Below are positions 8,164-16,954 of a stretch of DNA of 64,000 nucleotides, piece by piece (position 1 is the stretch's first letter; each line of letters opens with the position of its first letter). Source of the DNA: Coriobacteriaceae bacterium (GTDB lineage Bacteria > Actinomycetota > Coriobacteriia > Coriobacteriales > Coriobacteriaceae); contig CP107217.1 in assembly GCA_025757745.1 (NCBI GenBank), positions 1,302,001-1,366,000 on the forward strand, given 5' to 3'. The notes below the pieces were generated by a model that saw only the letters and a program-made list of their open reading frames with translations, made no database searches and was not told where the DNA came from. Both the position numbers and the translations under genes were made by a program.

Positions 8164-9312
8164 CTACTCGTCGTCATCGTCGAGCATTGCGGAGCCATCG
8201 ATGGCGTACAGCTCATCAAACTCCTCGGGGGCGGGCTGGTCGGTCAACTCAACCTCCGAGGGGGCATCATCGTCATACTCAAGACCGCAGGCAAGGCGAA
8301 CCTTGTGCTCGATCTCGTCAGCGCAATCGGGATGCTCGCGCAGGAACGTCTTGGCGGCCTCGCGACCATTGCCGAGCTTATCCTCGCCATAGGCAAACCA
8401 GGATCCCATCTTTTTGCAGATGCCGCACTCGACGGCCATATCCAGAATCGAGCCCTCTTTGGAAATGCCGGTGCCGTACATGATGTCAAACTCAGCCGAG
8501 CGGAACGGAGCGGCCACCTTGTTCTTAACGACCTTGGCACGCACGCGATTGCCGATAACCTCATCCTTGAGCTTGATGGTATCGATTTTGCGAATATCGA
8601 TTCGCACGGAAGAGAAGAACTTGAGCGCGCGTCCGCCCGTAGTGGTCTCGGGGTTGCCGAACATGACGCCGATTTTCTCACGCAGCTGGTTAATGAAGAT
8701 GCAGGTCGTGTTGGACTTGGAAAGCGAGCCGGCAAGCTTGCGGAGTGCCTGGCTCATCAAGCGAGCCTGCAGGCCCACCGTCGTATCACCGATTTCGCCC
8801 TCGATCTCGGCACGCGGAGTCAAGGCGGCAACAGAGTCGACGACGATGGCGTCGATGGCACCGGAGCGCACAAGCATATCGACGATCTCGAGCGCCTGCT
8901 CGCCCGTATCGGGCTGGGAAATTAGGACCTCATCGATATCGACGCCGATGCGCGCGGCATAGGTGGGATCAAGCGCGTGCTCGGCATCGATAAATGCAAC
9001 AACGCCGCCCATGGCCTGCGCCTCTGCAAGGATCTCGAGCGAAAGCGTCGTCTTACCGGAGGACTCGGGGCCATAAATCTCGACGATACGGCCGCGCGGA
9101 ACGCCGCCGATACCCAAGGCGGCATCGAGCGCCAAAGAGCCCGTCGGAATAGCCTCGACCTCGAGCTCCGGACCGCCGTCGCCATACCTCATAATAGAGC
9201 CCTGGCCGAACTTCTTCTCGATCTCGGCCTTGGTGGTGGCGATCATCTCGTCGCGCTCTTTACCCGTCGTGCGTGCATGAACGGTACGTACGGGACCTGA
9301 ATTCTTGGCCAT
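8164..9312 (-). CDS. recA: Recombinase RecA
   Basis: DNA-dependent ATPase that forms nucleoprotein filaments for strand exchange and triggers LexA self-cleavage. About 382 residues. Walker A GPESSGKTTLSLE lies near residue 78, Walker B in the VDSVAALTP region, the L2 loop in GNPETTTGGRALKF, and the C-terminal tail is acidic (ending MLDDDDE). The ATG at 9312 has AGGAGGG eight bases upstream; the earlier in-frame start lies upstream of that site. A promoter overlapping a CGAAC-N4-GTTCG SOS box lies 31-59 bp upstream. Followed by recX. Confidence 0.98.
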   Translation of the reverse strand: MAKNSGPVRTVHARTTGKERDEMIATTKAEIEKKFGQGSIMRYGDGGPELEVEAIPTGSLALDAALGIGGVPRGRIVEIYGPESSGKTTLSLEILAEAQAMGGVVAFIDAEHALDPTYAARIGVDIDEVLISQPDTGEQALEIVDMLVRSGAIDAIVVDSVAALTPRAEIEGEIGDTTVGLQARLMSQALRKLAGSLSKSNTTCIFINQLREKIGVMFGNPETTTGGRALKFFSSVRIDIRKIDTIKLKDEVIGNRVRAKVVKNKVAAPFRSAEFDIMYGTGISKEGSILDMAVECGICKKMGSWFAYGEDKLGNGREAAKTFLREHPDCADEIEHKVRLACGLEYDDDAPSEVELTDQPAPEEFDELYAIDGSAMLDDDDE

Positions 9313-9342
9313 GAATAGCCCTCCTCTTAACAACCTGAAACG

Positions 9343-9371
9343 ATAATAAACGAACGGCTGTTCGTGGTCAA
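9343..9371 (-). promoter_or_regulatory. recA promoter with SOS (LexA/DinR) box in the spacer
   Basis: On the minus strand a -35 TTGACC (9366-9371) and a -10 TATTAT (9343-9348) are separated by exactly 17 bases. The spacer and -10 edge contain CGAACGGCTGTTCG (9351-9364), a perfect match to the gram-positive/actinobacterial SOS operator CGAAC-N4-GTTCG. LexA bound here would block RNA polymerase directly, as for recA in Bacillus and mycobacteria. No lexA gene is in the window. Confidence 0.88.
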
Positions 9372-9394
9372 CCGTTCAGATTCATCATATGCAC

Positions 9395-9438
9395 CCGACC
9401 ATTCCAAAACCCGACCAAACGCCGACCAATCACCGACC
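9395..9438. repeat. Four CCGACC hexamers at helical-turn spacing
   Basis: CCGACC(A) occurs at 9395, 9411, 9422 and 9433, giving intervals of 16, 11 and 11 bp, in the region between the recA promoter and cinA. The spacing places copies on one DNA face, as a multimeric binding site would. No gene on the plus strand starts nearby, so the role, if any, is unknown. Confidence 0.4.
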
Positions 9439-9538
9439 AAACGCTTGACCCCACCAATCACAAATACGGGTAATCGAACAAGTTTAGGTCATGTACCAGT
9501 GCAAACACCAATACCGTTAAAGGTCCCTATCTCCACAA

Positions 9539-9562
9539 TTAAGGGGCCCTAAAGCCCCTTAA
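9539..9562 (-). terminator. Hairpin after cinA, likely terminator
   Basis: A perfect 9-bp inverted repeat (TTAAGGGGC / GCCCCTTAA) with a six-base loop starts 8 bp beyond the cinA stop. The minus-strand transcript would form this hairpin followed by only a weak AU-rich tail (AATTGTGG), so it may be modest. It marks the end of the rnj-to-cinA gene run before the recA promoter region. Confidence 0.5.
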
Positions 9563-9569
9563 ACCACGT

Positions 9570-10106
9570 CTATTCCATAGAATTGAGCACGCGGACAATG
9601 CGCTCCAAAGCCTCCGCGACCGCACAGGCACGAACGCACGACCGATCGCCTTCATAGTGACAGCGCGCAGACTCGACAACCGGCGCTCCCCCATCGGCCG
9701 CGCGATACGCCCAGCCAATATAGAACGTACCGGCGGGGTCTTGCTCAGTGCCACCACCGGGCCCAGCGTAGCCCGTTGCGCTTACGGCTACATCGCTCTG
9801 ATAGAGGTCCAGCGAGCCCACGGCCATCTCGCGCGCCGTCTGGTGCGACACGGCGCTAAACCGATCGAGCGTCTCCTGCTCAACACCCAGAACACGATGC
9901 TTGATCTCATCGCAATAGGTCACCGCACCGCCGCGCAGCACCGCCGAGGCGCCCGGGATATCGGCAATCGTCGAGGCGATCATACCCGCCGTCAGCGACT
10001 CAGCCGTAGAAACCGTCACGCCCCGAGCGCTCGCGCGCTCGACAATATCGCGCGCCAGCTCCTCGTTATGTGCGGAAATCTGCTCAAAAGAGTCCGTCAT
10101 ACCCAC
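9570..10106 (-). CDS. cinA: CinA C-terminal domain protein (nicotinamide-nucleotide amidohydrolase family)
   Basis: 178 residues, the length of a stand-alone CinA C-terminal (PncC-like) domain, which deamidates nicotinamide mononucleotide to nicotinate mononucleotide in pyridine-nucleotide recycling. Family motifs: VSTAESLTAGMIASTIAD near residue 32, VLRGGAVTYCDEIKHRVLGV and SATGYAGPGGGTEQDPAGTFYIG. The N-terminal molybdopterin-binding-like domain of full CinA is absent. Two starts are possible: GTG 10106 with AGG five bases upstream, or ATG 10100. It follows pgsA by 6 bp; the pgsA-cinA-recA order is a conserved arrangement, although recA here has its own promoter. Confidence 0.9.
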   Translation of the reverse strand: MGMTDSFEQISAHNEELARDIVERASARGVTVSTAESLTAGMIASTIADIPGASAVLRGGAVTYCDEIKHRVLGVEQETLDRFSAVSHQTAREMAVGSLDLYQSDVAVSATGYAGPGGGTEQDPAGTFYIGWAYRAADGGAPVVESARCHYEGDRSCVRACAVAEALERIVRVLNSME

Positions 10107-10112
10107 CAGGAC

Positions 10113-10751
10113 CTAGACCGAAAAGACGATCTTGCGGCAGTTCCAGAAGTACTGGGCGCCCGAGATAACGGTCAGGACAACGGCAACAGCGTACAGGAAG
10201 CGTGAGACGCCATAGACACCGAGCAGCAGCGACACCGGCCCCAGCTGAAGACCGGCCATCGCAAAGACGCACAGATAGCCGCAGATAGAGACCATCGTGG
10301 TCGCCGTCTTATACTTGCCGAGCTTATCGGCAGCAACGACCACACCGGCAGCGCTCGCGACCATACGAAGGGCGCTCACCAACAGCTCACGAAACAGGAT
10401 AATGAACACGGACCACACGGTCACCGCGCCAAAATCCAGGAACAGCAGCAGGGCCGAGAACACGAGCAGCTTGTCGGCGATGGGGTCCAAGAACTTGCCG
10501 AAATCGGTGATCTCGTTGCGCGAGCGCGCCAGATAGCCGTCGACCTTATCGGTGCACGACAGGATCACATACAAAATGAAGGCAGCGGCGGCGAGCGGGC
10601 CGTCGAAGGTGCTCCAATCTGTACCGGCAACACTCGTGTGAGAAAGCGCCGAGACGATCATGAACACCGGGATAAAGACGATGCGAACGCACGTCACGAT
10701 GTTGGCGGGCGTCCAAACACTCGTCAGTTCCTTATTGCTCTCGTTTGCCAC
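10113..10751 (-). CDS. pgsA: CDP-diacylglycerol--glycerol-3-phosphate 3-phosphatidyltransferase
   Basis: Integral membrane enzyme that makes phosphatidylglycerophosphate, the precursor of phosphatidylglycerol and cardiolipin. 212 residues with several transmembrane helices. The CDP-alcohol phosphatidyltransferase motif (D-G-x2-A-R-x8-G-x3-D-x3-D) is recognisable in TDKVDGYLARSRNEITDFGKFLDPIADK near residues 70-97. GTG start at 10751 with AGGAG seven bases upstream. It starts 10 bp after the rimO stop. Confidence 0.93.
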   Translation of the reverse strand: MANESNKELTSVWTPANIVTCVRIVFIPVFMIVSALSHTSVAGTDWSTFDGPLAAAAFILYVILSCTDKVDGYLARSRNEITDFGKFLDPIADKLLVFSALLLFLDFGAVTVWSVFIILFRELLVSALRMVASAAGVVVAADKLGKYKTATTMVSICGYLCVFAMAGLQLGPVSLLLGVYGVSRFLYAVAVVLTVISGAQYFWNCRKIVFSV

Positions 10752-10760
10752 GACGCTCTC

Positions 10761-12110
10761 CTACTCCACAACATGACCGATAAGCTCATAGCAGAAGCTA
10801 TCGGTAAACTCGACAGTCAGAATATCGCCCACGGACGCCTCGCTGGCGTCCAGATGCACCGCGCCATCGGAATCGGGCGCCTGGAACCAGGCGTGACCGA
10901 TCAGCTCGGCGCCGTCCTCAGTCTCCTCGATGCCATCGACGATCACCTGGGCACGCTCGCCCACATGGGCTGCCGTGGCGGCAAAACCGAGCGACTCGGC
11001 CAGATCCATGGCCTCCTGGGCGCGCTCGAGCTTGACCTCCTCATCGACCTGGCCCTCCATCTTGGCGGCCAGGCTGCCCTCCTCACGCGAGTAGGCAAAG
11101 ACGCTCGTGTAGTCAAAGCCGACGGTGTCCATAAAGTCGATAAGATCGCGGAACTCGTCATCGGTCTCGGTCGGGAAGCCGACCATGGCCGTGGAGCGAA
11201 TCACGATGCCGGGGATGCGCTCGCGAAGGTCGCGGAACAGATCCTCGAGCTCCTGGCGCGAACCGGAGCGACGCATGGCCTTGAGGATGCGCGCGTCGCA
11301 GTGCTGCACGGGGATATCGATATAGGGCAGTACCTCGGGCGTATCGCGAATCGTCTCGATAAGCTCGTCGGTCATGCCCTCGGGCTGCAGATAGAGCACG
11401 CGGACCCAGACGTTATGCGGGCGCACAGCCTCGGCGACGGCACGCAGCAGCTGCGCCAGATTGCGCGGCGAGCCCTCGGCGAAGTCCTCGTCGGCAAAGT
11501 CGGTGCCCCAAATGCCCGTGTCCTGGCCGATCAGCACGATCTCGCGCACACCGCCGGCAACCAGGTCGCGCACCTCGGAGATAATGCTCTCGGCATTGCG
11601 CGAATGATAGCGACCGCGAATGTAGGGGATCATGCAGAAGCTGCAAAAACGATTGCAGCCATCGGAGATCTTGACGTAGGCAACGGCGCCCTCGACGGTA
11701 CGCTTGACCTGCGGGATATAGGCCGCGATCTCGCGCTCGAAACCCAGCACGCCATCGATGACCGCCACGATGCCGTCCTCCTCGTCGGCCTTCACAAAGG
11801 CAGCGACCTCAGGCAGCTCGTCAGGCAGGTCATCGCCATAGCGCGACGGCACACAGCCGCACATGACGATGGGGCAGGCGCGAACACCGTCCTGAACCTC
11901 ATTGGCGAGCTCGAGCGTGGTCTCGATGCTCTCGGACGTTGCGGAGGCGAGGAACGAGCATGTATTGACGATGGCGATATCGGCATCCTGCGGGTCGAAT
12001 GCCTCCTCGTAGCCCGCAGCGGTCAAAAGAGAACGCATGCGGTCGGTGTCAACCTCGTTCTTAGCGCACCCGAGGGTGATGTAGAGCACGGAGCCCAAAG
12101 GTGTATCCAT
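10761..12110 (-). CDS. rimO: Ribosomal protein S12 methylthiotransferase RimO
   Basis: Radical-SAM enzyme that adds a methylthio group to a conserved aspartate of ribosomal protein S12. 449 residues. N-terminal UPF0004 domain with TLGCAKNEVDTDRM (the CAKNxVD form separates RimO from MiaB), radical-SAM cysteines in ISDGCNRFCSFCMIPYIRGR near residue 155, and a TRAM domain at the C terminus. It lies in the run rodZ-like, yajQ, rimO, pgsA, cinA; rimO-pgsA is a frequent pairing. ATG at 12110, 28 bp after yajQ. Confidence 0.95.
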   Translation of the reverse strand: MDTPLGSVLYITLGCAKNEVDTDRMRSLLTAAGYEEAFDPQDADIAIVNTCSFLASATSESIETTLELANEVQDGVRACPIVMCGCVPSRYGDDLPDELPEVAAFVKADEEDGIVAVIDGVLGFEREIAAYIPQVKRTVEGAVAYVKISDGCNRFCSFCMIPYIRGRYHSRNAESIISEVRDLVAGGVREIVLIGQDTGIWGTDFADEDFAEGSPRNLAQLLRAVAEAVRPHNVWVRVLYLQPEGMTDELIETIRDTPEVLPYIDIPVQHCDARILKAMRRSGSRQELEDLFRDLRERIPGIVIRSTAMVGFPTETDDEFRDLIDFMDTVGFDYTSVFAYSREEGSLAAKMEGQVDEEVKLERAQEAMDLAESLGFAATAAHVGERAQVIVDGIEETEDGAELIGHAWFQAPDSDGAVHLDASEASVGDILTVEFTDSFCYELIGHVVE

Positions 12111-12137
12111 GTTGGAGAGCGGTCCTTTCGAATGTTA

Positions 12138-12635
12138 TTAGCGGTAGTTGGTGAACTGCAGCGGCTGGCCGTAGTCTTGGTCGCGCAGGAACTGGATCAC
12201 CGTCTGAAGCGCATCCTTAGAGGCCGAGGTAACGCGCAGTTTATCGGCCTCGATGGTCACCTTGACCTTGAGCTTTTGATCCTTGATGTCCTTATTAATC
12301 TTCTTGGCGGTCGCCTGGTCAATGCCCTCGACGATATGGCCGAGCACGCGCACGGTACCGCCCGAAGCCGCCTGCGGCGCGTCCCAAGAGACAGCCTTAA
12401 GATCGATGCCGCGCTTGATGAGCTTAGAGCTCAGCACGTCAATGATCTGCTTGGAGACAAAATCGGCCGGGGCATTGATCGTAAAGAGCTTGTCGCCCTT
12501 CGAAAGCTCGATGGTGGCGCCGGAGTCCTTGAGGTCATAGCGCTGAGAGATCTCGCGGGTGGTCTGCTGGAAGGCGTTATCGACCTCCTGCATATTGACC
12601 TCGGACACAACGTCGAAGCTGGAATCTTTAGCCAT
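12138..12635 (-). CDS. yajQ: YajQ family nucleotide-binding protein
   Basis: 165 residues, the full family length. YajQ proteins have two ferredoxin-like domains; some members bind cyclic di-GMP and act as transcription co-factors, but most have no defined role. Typical features: N-terminal SFDVVSEVNMQEVDNAFQQ, SQRYDLKDSGATIELSKGDK, and C-terminal VRVTSASKDALQTVIQFLRDQD-like sequence leading to PLQFTNYR at the end. ATG at 12635 with a GAAAGGAAG site upstream. It lies between the RodZ-like gene and rimO on the same strand. Confidence 0.92.
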   Translation of the reverse strand: MAKDSSFDVVSEVNMQEVDNAFQQTTREISQRYDLKDSGATIELSKGDKLFTINAPADFVSKQIIDVLSSKLIKRGIDLKAVSWDAPQAASGGTVRVLGHIVEGIDQATAKKINKDIKDQKLKVKVTIEADKLRVTSASKDALQTVIQFLRDQDYGQPLQFTNYR

Positions 12636-12661
12636 GGTTCTTCCTTTCGGTACGGGGAGCC

Positions 12662-14176
12662 TTAGTAGCTGTCGTACGAATAGTCATCTGAATCGTTTGC
12701 AGTCTGGCCGTCGGATGCCGTGTCGGTGCCGTCGGTAGATTGGGCGTCGGTGCCGTCGGTAGACTGGGGGTCGGTGCCGTCGGCAGTATCGGTGCCGTCG
12801 GCACTCTCGCCGTCTTCGGAGTCAGTGGTCTCCTTCTTGGGAACGGTAATGGTCACGCGCGCCACGCCCGATGTCTTGGTGTCGTAGCGAACCTTTTCAC
12901 CGTTCTTGGTAACCGTAACATCGGAGGGCTTGGACGTGGTGATCTCGATCGAGGACTCGGGCGTGTACTCCTGCTCAAAGGGACCGGTTGCCTGGGCGCC
13001 AAAGACCGATTTACCGTCGACCTTGACCTCGATCCAGGCGGTCTTGCCCTTGGCAACGGAGACCTTGACCTTGATGACCTCGTCCTCTTTCTTTTTCGCG
13101 TTCGCCTTGGCGGCATCGGAATCGGCAGAATCCGTCGCCTCGTCGGTGCCTTCATCCTCGTCAACAGATTCGGTCTTCTTGGAAGACTTCTTGGTCGTCG
13201 TCTTGGTGGCCGCGGGCGTCTCGGGCGTCGACTCGGGTGCAGAAGAGCCACAGCCACGCAGGAGGACCACGATGAGCAGAATCAACAAAAGCGCCACGGC
13301 ACCGATGCCGGCGTAGATGATGCGCGGATCGAGTCCGTTGTTCTGGGAGACGCGCCCGCCGCTGCGTGCGCGACTGGAGCCGCCTCGCCCATTCCCCTGC
13401 GGCATACGGCCGCGACCGCTATCGGGACGACCACGATAGCCGCCTTGGCTCTGCGAGCCGCGCTGGCCAGAACGCGGCGCAAGCTCGCCACGGTTCTGAT
13501 AGCCACGCTGGCCAGAGCGAGGCGCCGAAGAGCGCTGCCCGTAAGGCTGCGATTGCGAACGGAGGCGCGGCGTCACCTGCGTGGTATCGGCGTCGGCGTA
13601 ACCACCGTGGGAACGCCCGGCAGAAACTCCGCGATAACCACGACCGGAGTAGCCACCGTCGCCGTAACCGGCGCGGGGATCGCGACTCAACCCGCGAGCG
13701 GCGGGAAGCGCACGGTCATCAGGCATGGGCGTACTGCGAAAGCGATCTCGCTGAGAACGAATCTCCTCGCTGGAGCCCGTCTCGGTGATATAGCCCGCCT
13801 GCGGAGGGCGCTGGCCGTACCGCGTCGAGCGACCACCCTGAACCATCAGAAAGCGTCCGTTATCGACAGACGAACGCGAGTTAACGTAGCCGGCAGCATC
13901 CTGAAAACGACCGCCCTGCTGCGAGGTCTCGCGTTCATATGCCATGAGGTCATCAAAATAAGCGTTGACGACCTCGCGCGGGTTAAGCCCCAAATAGCGA
14001 GCATAGCTCGAAATCATGCCCTGCGCATAGCCGCGCGGGGGCATCGATGCAAAGTTACCGGTCTCGAAAAACTCGATGATCTGCGGCCTGATTTTGATGG
14101 TGTTGGCGACCTGCTGGATGGAAAGGCCCATCCGGCGACGCTGCTCGAGCAGCATGTCACCAAAGCGTGCAGCCAT
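12662..14176 (-). CDS. RodZ-like membrane protein with N-terminal HTH and C-terminal DUF4115-like domain
   Basis: 504 residues. A Cro/C1-type helix-turn-helix occupies about residues 5-70 (LLEQRRRMGLSIQQVANTIK), followed by a long Gly/Arg/Ser/Tyr-rich disordered linker (about 100-285), one transmembrane helix (IIYAGIGAVALLLILLIVV, about 290-310), a Thr/Lys/Asp-rich stretch and a beta-rich domain (about 370-455) like the RodZ C-terminal DUF4115. The end is a TDGTD-type repeat tail. RodZ links the cytoskeleton or cell-wall elongation machinery to the membrane; whether this protein does so is inferred from architecture. The ATG at 14176 overlaps the ftsK stop (TGATG), implying coupling with FtsK. 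Confidence 0.8.
   Translation of the reverse strand: MAARFGDMLLEQRRRMGLSIQQVANTIKIRPQIIEFFETGNFASMPPRGYAQGMISSYARYLGLNPREVVNAYFDDLMAYERETSQQGGRFQDAAGYVNSRSSVDNGRFLMVQGGRSTRYGQRPPQAGYITETGSSEEIRSQRDRFRSTPMPDDRALPAARGLSRDPRAGYGDGGYSGRGYRGVSAGRSHGGYADADTTQVTPRLRSQSQPYGQRSSAPRSGQRGYQNRGELAPRSGQRGSQSQGGYRGRPDSGRGRMPQGNGRGGSSRARSGGRVSQNNGLDPRIIYAGIGAVALLLILLIVVLLRGCGSSAPESTPETPAATKTTTKKSSKKTESVDEDEGTDEATDSADSDAAKANAKKKEDEVIKVKVSVAKGKTAWIEVKVDGKSVFGAQATGPFEQEYTPESSIEITTSKPSDVTVTKNGEKVRYDTKTSGVARVTITVPKKETTDSEDGESADGTDTADGTDPQSTDGTDAQSTDGTDTASDGQTANDSDDYSYDSY
12722..12805 (-). repeat. 24-bp tandem repeat in the RodZ-like gene tail
   Basis: A unit beginning GTCGGTGCCGTCGG recurs at 12722, 12746 and 12770, with a shorter copy near 12789. 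On the coding strand it encodes the TDGTD(A/P)QS-type repeats at the extracytoplasmic C terminus. The unit is a multiple of three, so copy number could change by slippage without a frameshift. Confidence 0.75.
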
Positions 14177-16953
14177 CAGAATCCTCCAAACTCACGATCT
14201 TCACGTGCCATCTCGGCGTCGACAGACTCCAACGCGGCGAGCCCCTCCTCGTCCAACAGGACCTCGCGCGGCTTGGAACCATCGGGCGGGCCGACGACAC
14301 CCTTTTCTTCCAGCATGTCCATAATACGCCCGGCGCGCGCATAGCCAACCTTGAGGCGGCGTTGCAGTCCAGATGTGGAGCCCAGCTGCGATTCCACCAC
14401 AATATGGGCGGCCTCCCAGATAAGCGGGTCGTCATCTTGCGGATCGGCAACGCCCGTGCGAACAATGCCGCCACCAGCCATGGACATGGAAGCGGGCGCC
14501 ACGGCAGACAGAATCTCCTCATGGTAGTCGGGCTCGCTTTGCGACTTAACGAACTCGACGATCTCGTTGATCTCGTCGTCCGAGACAAAACAGCCCTGGA
14601 TACGGCGGGGTTTGCCCCAGTCGACCTTGGAGAACAGCATGTCGCCTAAACCGGTGAGCTTTTCGGCGCCCATCTGATCGATGATGACGCGGGAATCGAT
14701 ACCCGTAGCCACGTTAAAGGCGATACGGTTGGTGATGTTGGCCTTGATAAGGCCCGTCACCACATTGGAGCTGGGGCGCTGCGTAGCCACGATAAGGTGA
14801 ATACCGGCGGCACGACCCAGCTGGGCGATACGGACGATCGAGGCCTCGACATCCTTGCCGGCGACCATCATCAGGTCCGAAAGCTCGTCGATGATGATGA
14901 CCAGATAGGGCATCTTTTGCGGCGGGTTATCGTAATGCTCAAACTCGCCGGCGGCCTGCTTTTCGTTATAGGTCGAGATCTTGCGAACGTTGAGGCGCTC
15001 GAAGACCTTCAGGCGACGCTCCATCTCGGACACGGCCCACTGCAGCGCACTGGCCGCCTGCTTGGGCTCGGTCACCACGGGCACGTAGAGATGAGGCAGG
15101 CCGTTATAGCCCGCAAGCTCGACGCGCTTGGGGTCGACCATGATCAGGCGAACGTCCTCGGGAAGGGCGCGCATGAGCAGCGTCGTGATGATGGAGTTGA
15201 TCATGACCGACTTACCCGAACCGGTGGTGCCGGCGATCAGCAGGTGGGGCATTTTGGCGAGGTCGGCGACAACCGGCGTGCCCTCGGCATCGCGACCGAT
15301 GGCAAGCTCGAGCGGACCGCCCTTCACATAGGGAAGCACGTCGCCCAGGTTGACGTTCTGACGCTTACGATTGGGAATCTCGATACCAACGAGCGAGGTG
15401 CCAGGTATCGGCGCGAAGATGCGCACCGACTGGGCGGCAAGCGAAAGCGCGATATCGTCCTCGAGGCTCGAGATCTTGCTCACGCGCTCGCCCTCACCGG
15501 GCTGTAGCTTAAAGGTCGTGACCGTGGGGCCGGCAATCCAGCCGACAACGCGGGCGCTACGGCCAAACTCAAGCAAGGTGGACTGCAACGACTCGGCAGT
15601 CTGTTCCAGCTCCTTATCAGAAGACGCGGAGGACGCCGACTGCGGGTTGGCGTGCAGGATTTCGAGCGGTGGGAGCTTGAGGCCGTCCTCTTGTTCACCC
15701 TCGGCATCGGCAACGGTACCGTTCGCTCCCCCATCGCCGGCTGCAACAGGAACAGCAGAAGCCGTAGAGCTGGAGGCATCGGCAACCTTGGGATGCTTCA
15801 GGAAATCGGGGATCTGAGGAGCTGCCGAAACGGGATTCACGGCAAACGGCGGTTCGGACTCATCAGCCTTGTCCGGGTCGTCTTCCATCGAAAACTGTCC
15901 GGTGACCTGTCCTGCCTTGGCACGGCGACGCGGCAGCAAGGTTGTCTTGGCGGTCTCGAGCGGAGTCTCGTCGTCCTCGTCATCGCCCTCGGTGAGTTCG
16001 ATTTCGCTATCGGACCAAGACGGGTCGGGCTCGCTCGTGTTGAACTTGGGCGCGGCCTTGCCCTTCTTGGCATGGCGACGCGGCAGCAGCGTGGTCTTGG
16101 CTCGCTCGGCCTCCACGGCCTCGGACACGTCGACAAACGGGTCATCGTCCTCGTCGTCATCCAAAACAGGATCAACATCACCACCCATGACCGTGGTCAC
16201 GGCGGCGTCAGTTCCCTTCTGGCGCAGAATGCTCAGGTGCGGACGGGCGACACCGGGAACCGACAGGGCCTCTTCATCGCCCCACGGGCTCGCATTGACA
16301 TCGGCACGACGGCGCTCGGCAAAATCGGCAGCGCGATCGCGTGCGGAGCGCAAAACGCCGCCCACCGAAAAGCCAATAATGACCAAACCTACGACGACAA
16401 GCCCCAACAAGACAACCATGGCGATGGGTTTACCCAGGGCGTTTTGCAAGGTACTTGCGATAAAGGCGCCAATGTAGCCGCCCGACGCGGAAAGGTTCTG
16501 CGGCGTAAACATAAGGTCGCACGAGTCGGTCGTACCCGGCACCAACAGCGACAGGATAGAGACAATGGCCACAAAGACTACGGCGCCGCCCGCAACCGAG
16601 CGAATATTGAGCGGCGAGTCCTCACCCAAAAAGAGTGTAGCGGCAAACAGCAAGATGACGATCGGCAGCACGTAGGCGCCCAGGCCAAAGCCAAGGTGGT
16701 AGAAACCGGCAACCGCAGCTGTCACGGGCGCCGTTGCCGGGGAAATCACGGCGATAAAGGACGCAATCGCCAAAACGGCAATGACCACGCCGGCGATATC
16801 GCGATTGGCCGAAGGCTCGACCAAGGGCTCGAACTCATCGAACTCCGACTCGTGGCCCTGATTGGCACGCAGATGGGAACCGGCACCCTTAGCAGATGCC
16901 GGTTGGTTACTGGCCTTATTGCCTTTGGCGTTTTGTGCAGATCCGCGCGCCAA
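14176..16953 (-). CDS. ftsK: DNA translocase FtsK/SpoIIIE
   Basis: Septum-localised, ATP-driven DNA pump that clears chromosomes from the division plane. 925 residues. The N terminus carries about four transmembrane helices (residues 50-215). A long acidic linker (about 230-430) contains a duplicated segment, KTTLLPRRHAKKGK and KTTLLPRRRAKAGQ. The motor domain has Walker A AGTTGSGKSVM near 573 and Walker B in IIIDELSDLMMV; a winged-helix gamma domain (KVGYARAGRIMDMLEEKGVV, about 870-900) would read KOPS-like sites. Start is TTG at 16953 with GGAGG six bases upstream; it begins just after the rnj stop. Confidence 0.96.
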   Translation of the reverse strand: MARGSAQNAKGNKASNQPASAKGAGSHLRANQGHESEFDEFEPLVEPSANRDIAGVVIAVLAIASFIAVISPATAPVTAAVAGFYHLGFGLGAYVLPIVILLFAATLFLGEDSPLNIRSVAGGAVVFVAIVSILSLLVPGTTDSCDLMFTPQNLSASGGYIGAFIASTLQNALGKPIAMVVLLGLVVVGLVIIGFSVGGVLRSARDRAADFAERRRADVNASPWGDEEALSVPGVARPHLSILRQKGTDAAVTTVMGGDVDPVLDDDEDDDPFVDVSEAVEAERAKTTLLPRRHAKKGKAAPKFNTSEPDPSWSDSEIELTEGDDEDDETPLETAKTTLLPRRRAKAGQVTGQFSMEDDPDKADESEPPFAVNPVSAAPQIPDFLKHPKVADASSSTASAVPVAAGDGGANGTVADAEGEQEDGLKLPPLEILHANPQSASSASSDKELEQTAESLQSTLLEFGRSARVVGWIAGPTVTTFKLQPGEGERVSKISSLEDDIALSLAAQSVRIFAPIPGTSLVGIEIPNRKRQNVNLGDVLPYVKGGPLELAIGRDAEGTPVVADLAKMPHLLIAGTTGSGKSVMINSIITTLLMRALPEDVRLIMVDPKRVELAGYNGLPHLYVPVVTEPKQAASALQWAVSEMERRLKVFERLNVRKISTYNEKQAAGEFEHYDNPPQKMPYLVIIIDELSDLMMVAGKDVEASIVRIAQLGRAAGIHLIVATQRPSSNVVTGLIKANITNRIAFNVATGIDSRVIIDQMGAEKLTGLGDMLFSKVDWGKPRRIQGCFVSDDEINEIVEFVKSQSEPDYHEEILSAVAPASMSMAGGGIVRTGVADPQDDDPLIWEAAHIVVESQLGSTSGLQRRLKVGYARAGRIMDMLEEKGVVGPPDGSKPREVLLDEEGLAALESVDAEMAREDREFGGF

Positions 16954-16954
16954 A

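Noticed and set aside
10638..12665. 675-codon plus-strand open frame over pgsA, rimO and yajQ
   Set aside because: Spans three well-recognised minus-strand genes and has no homology-like features.
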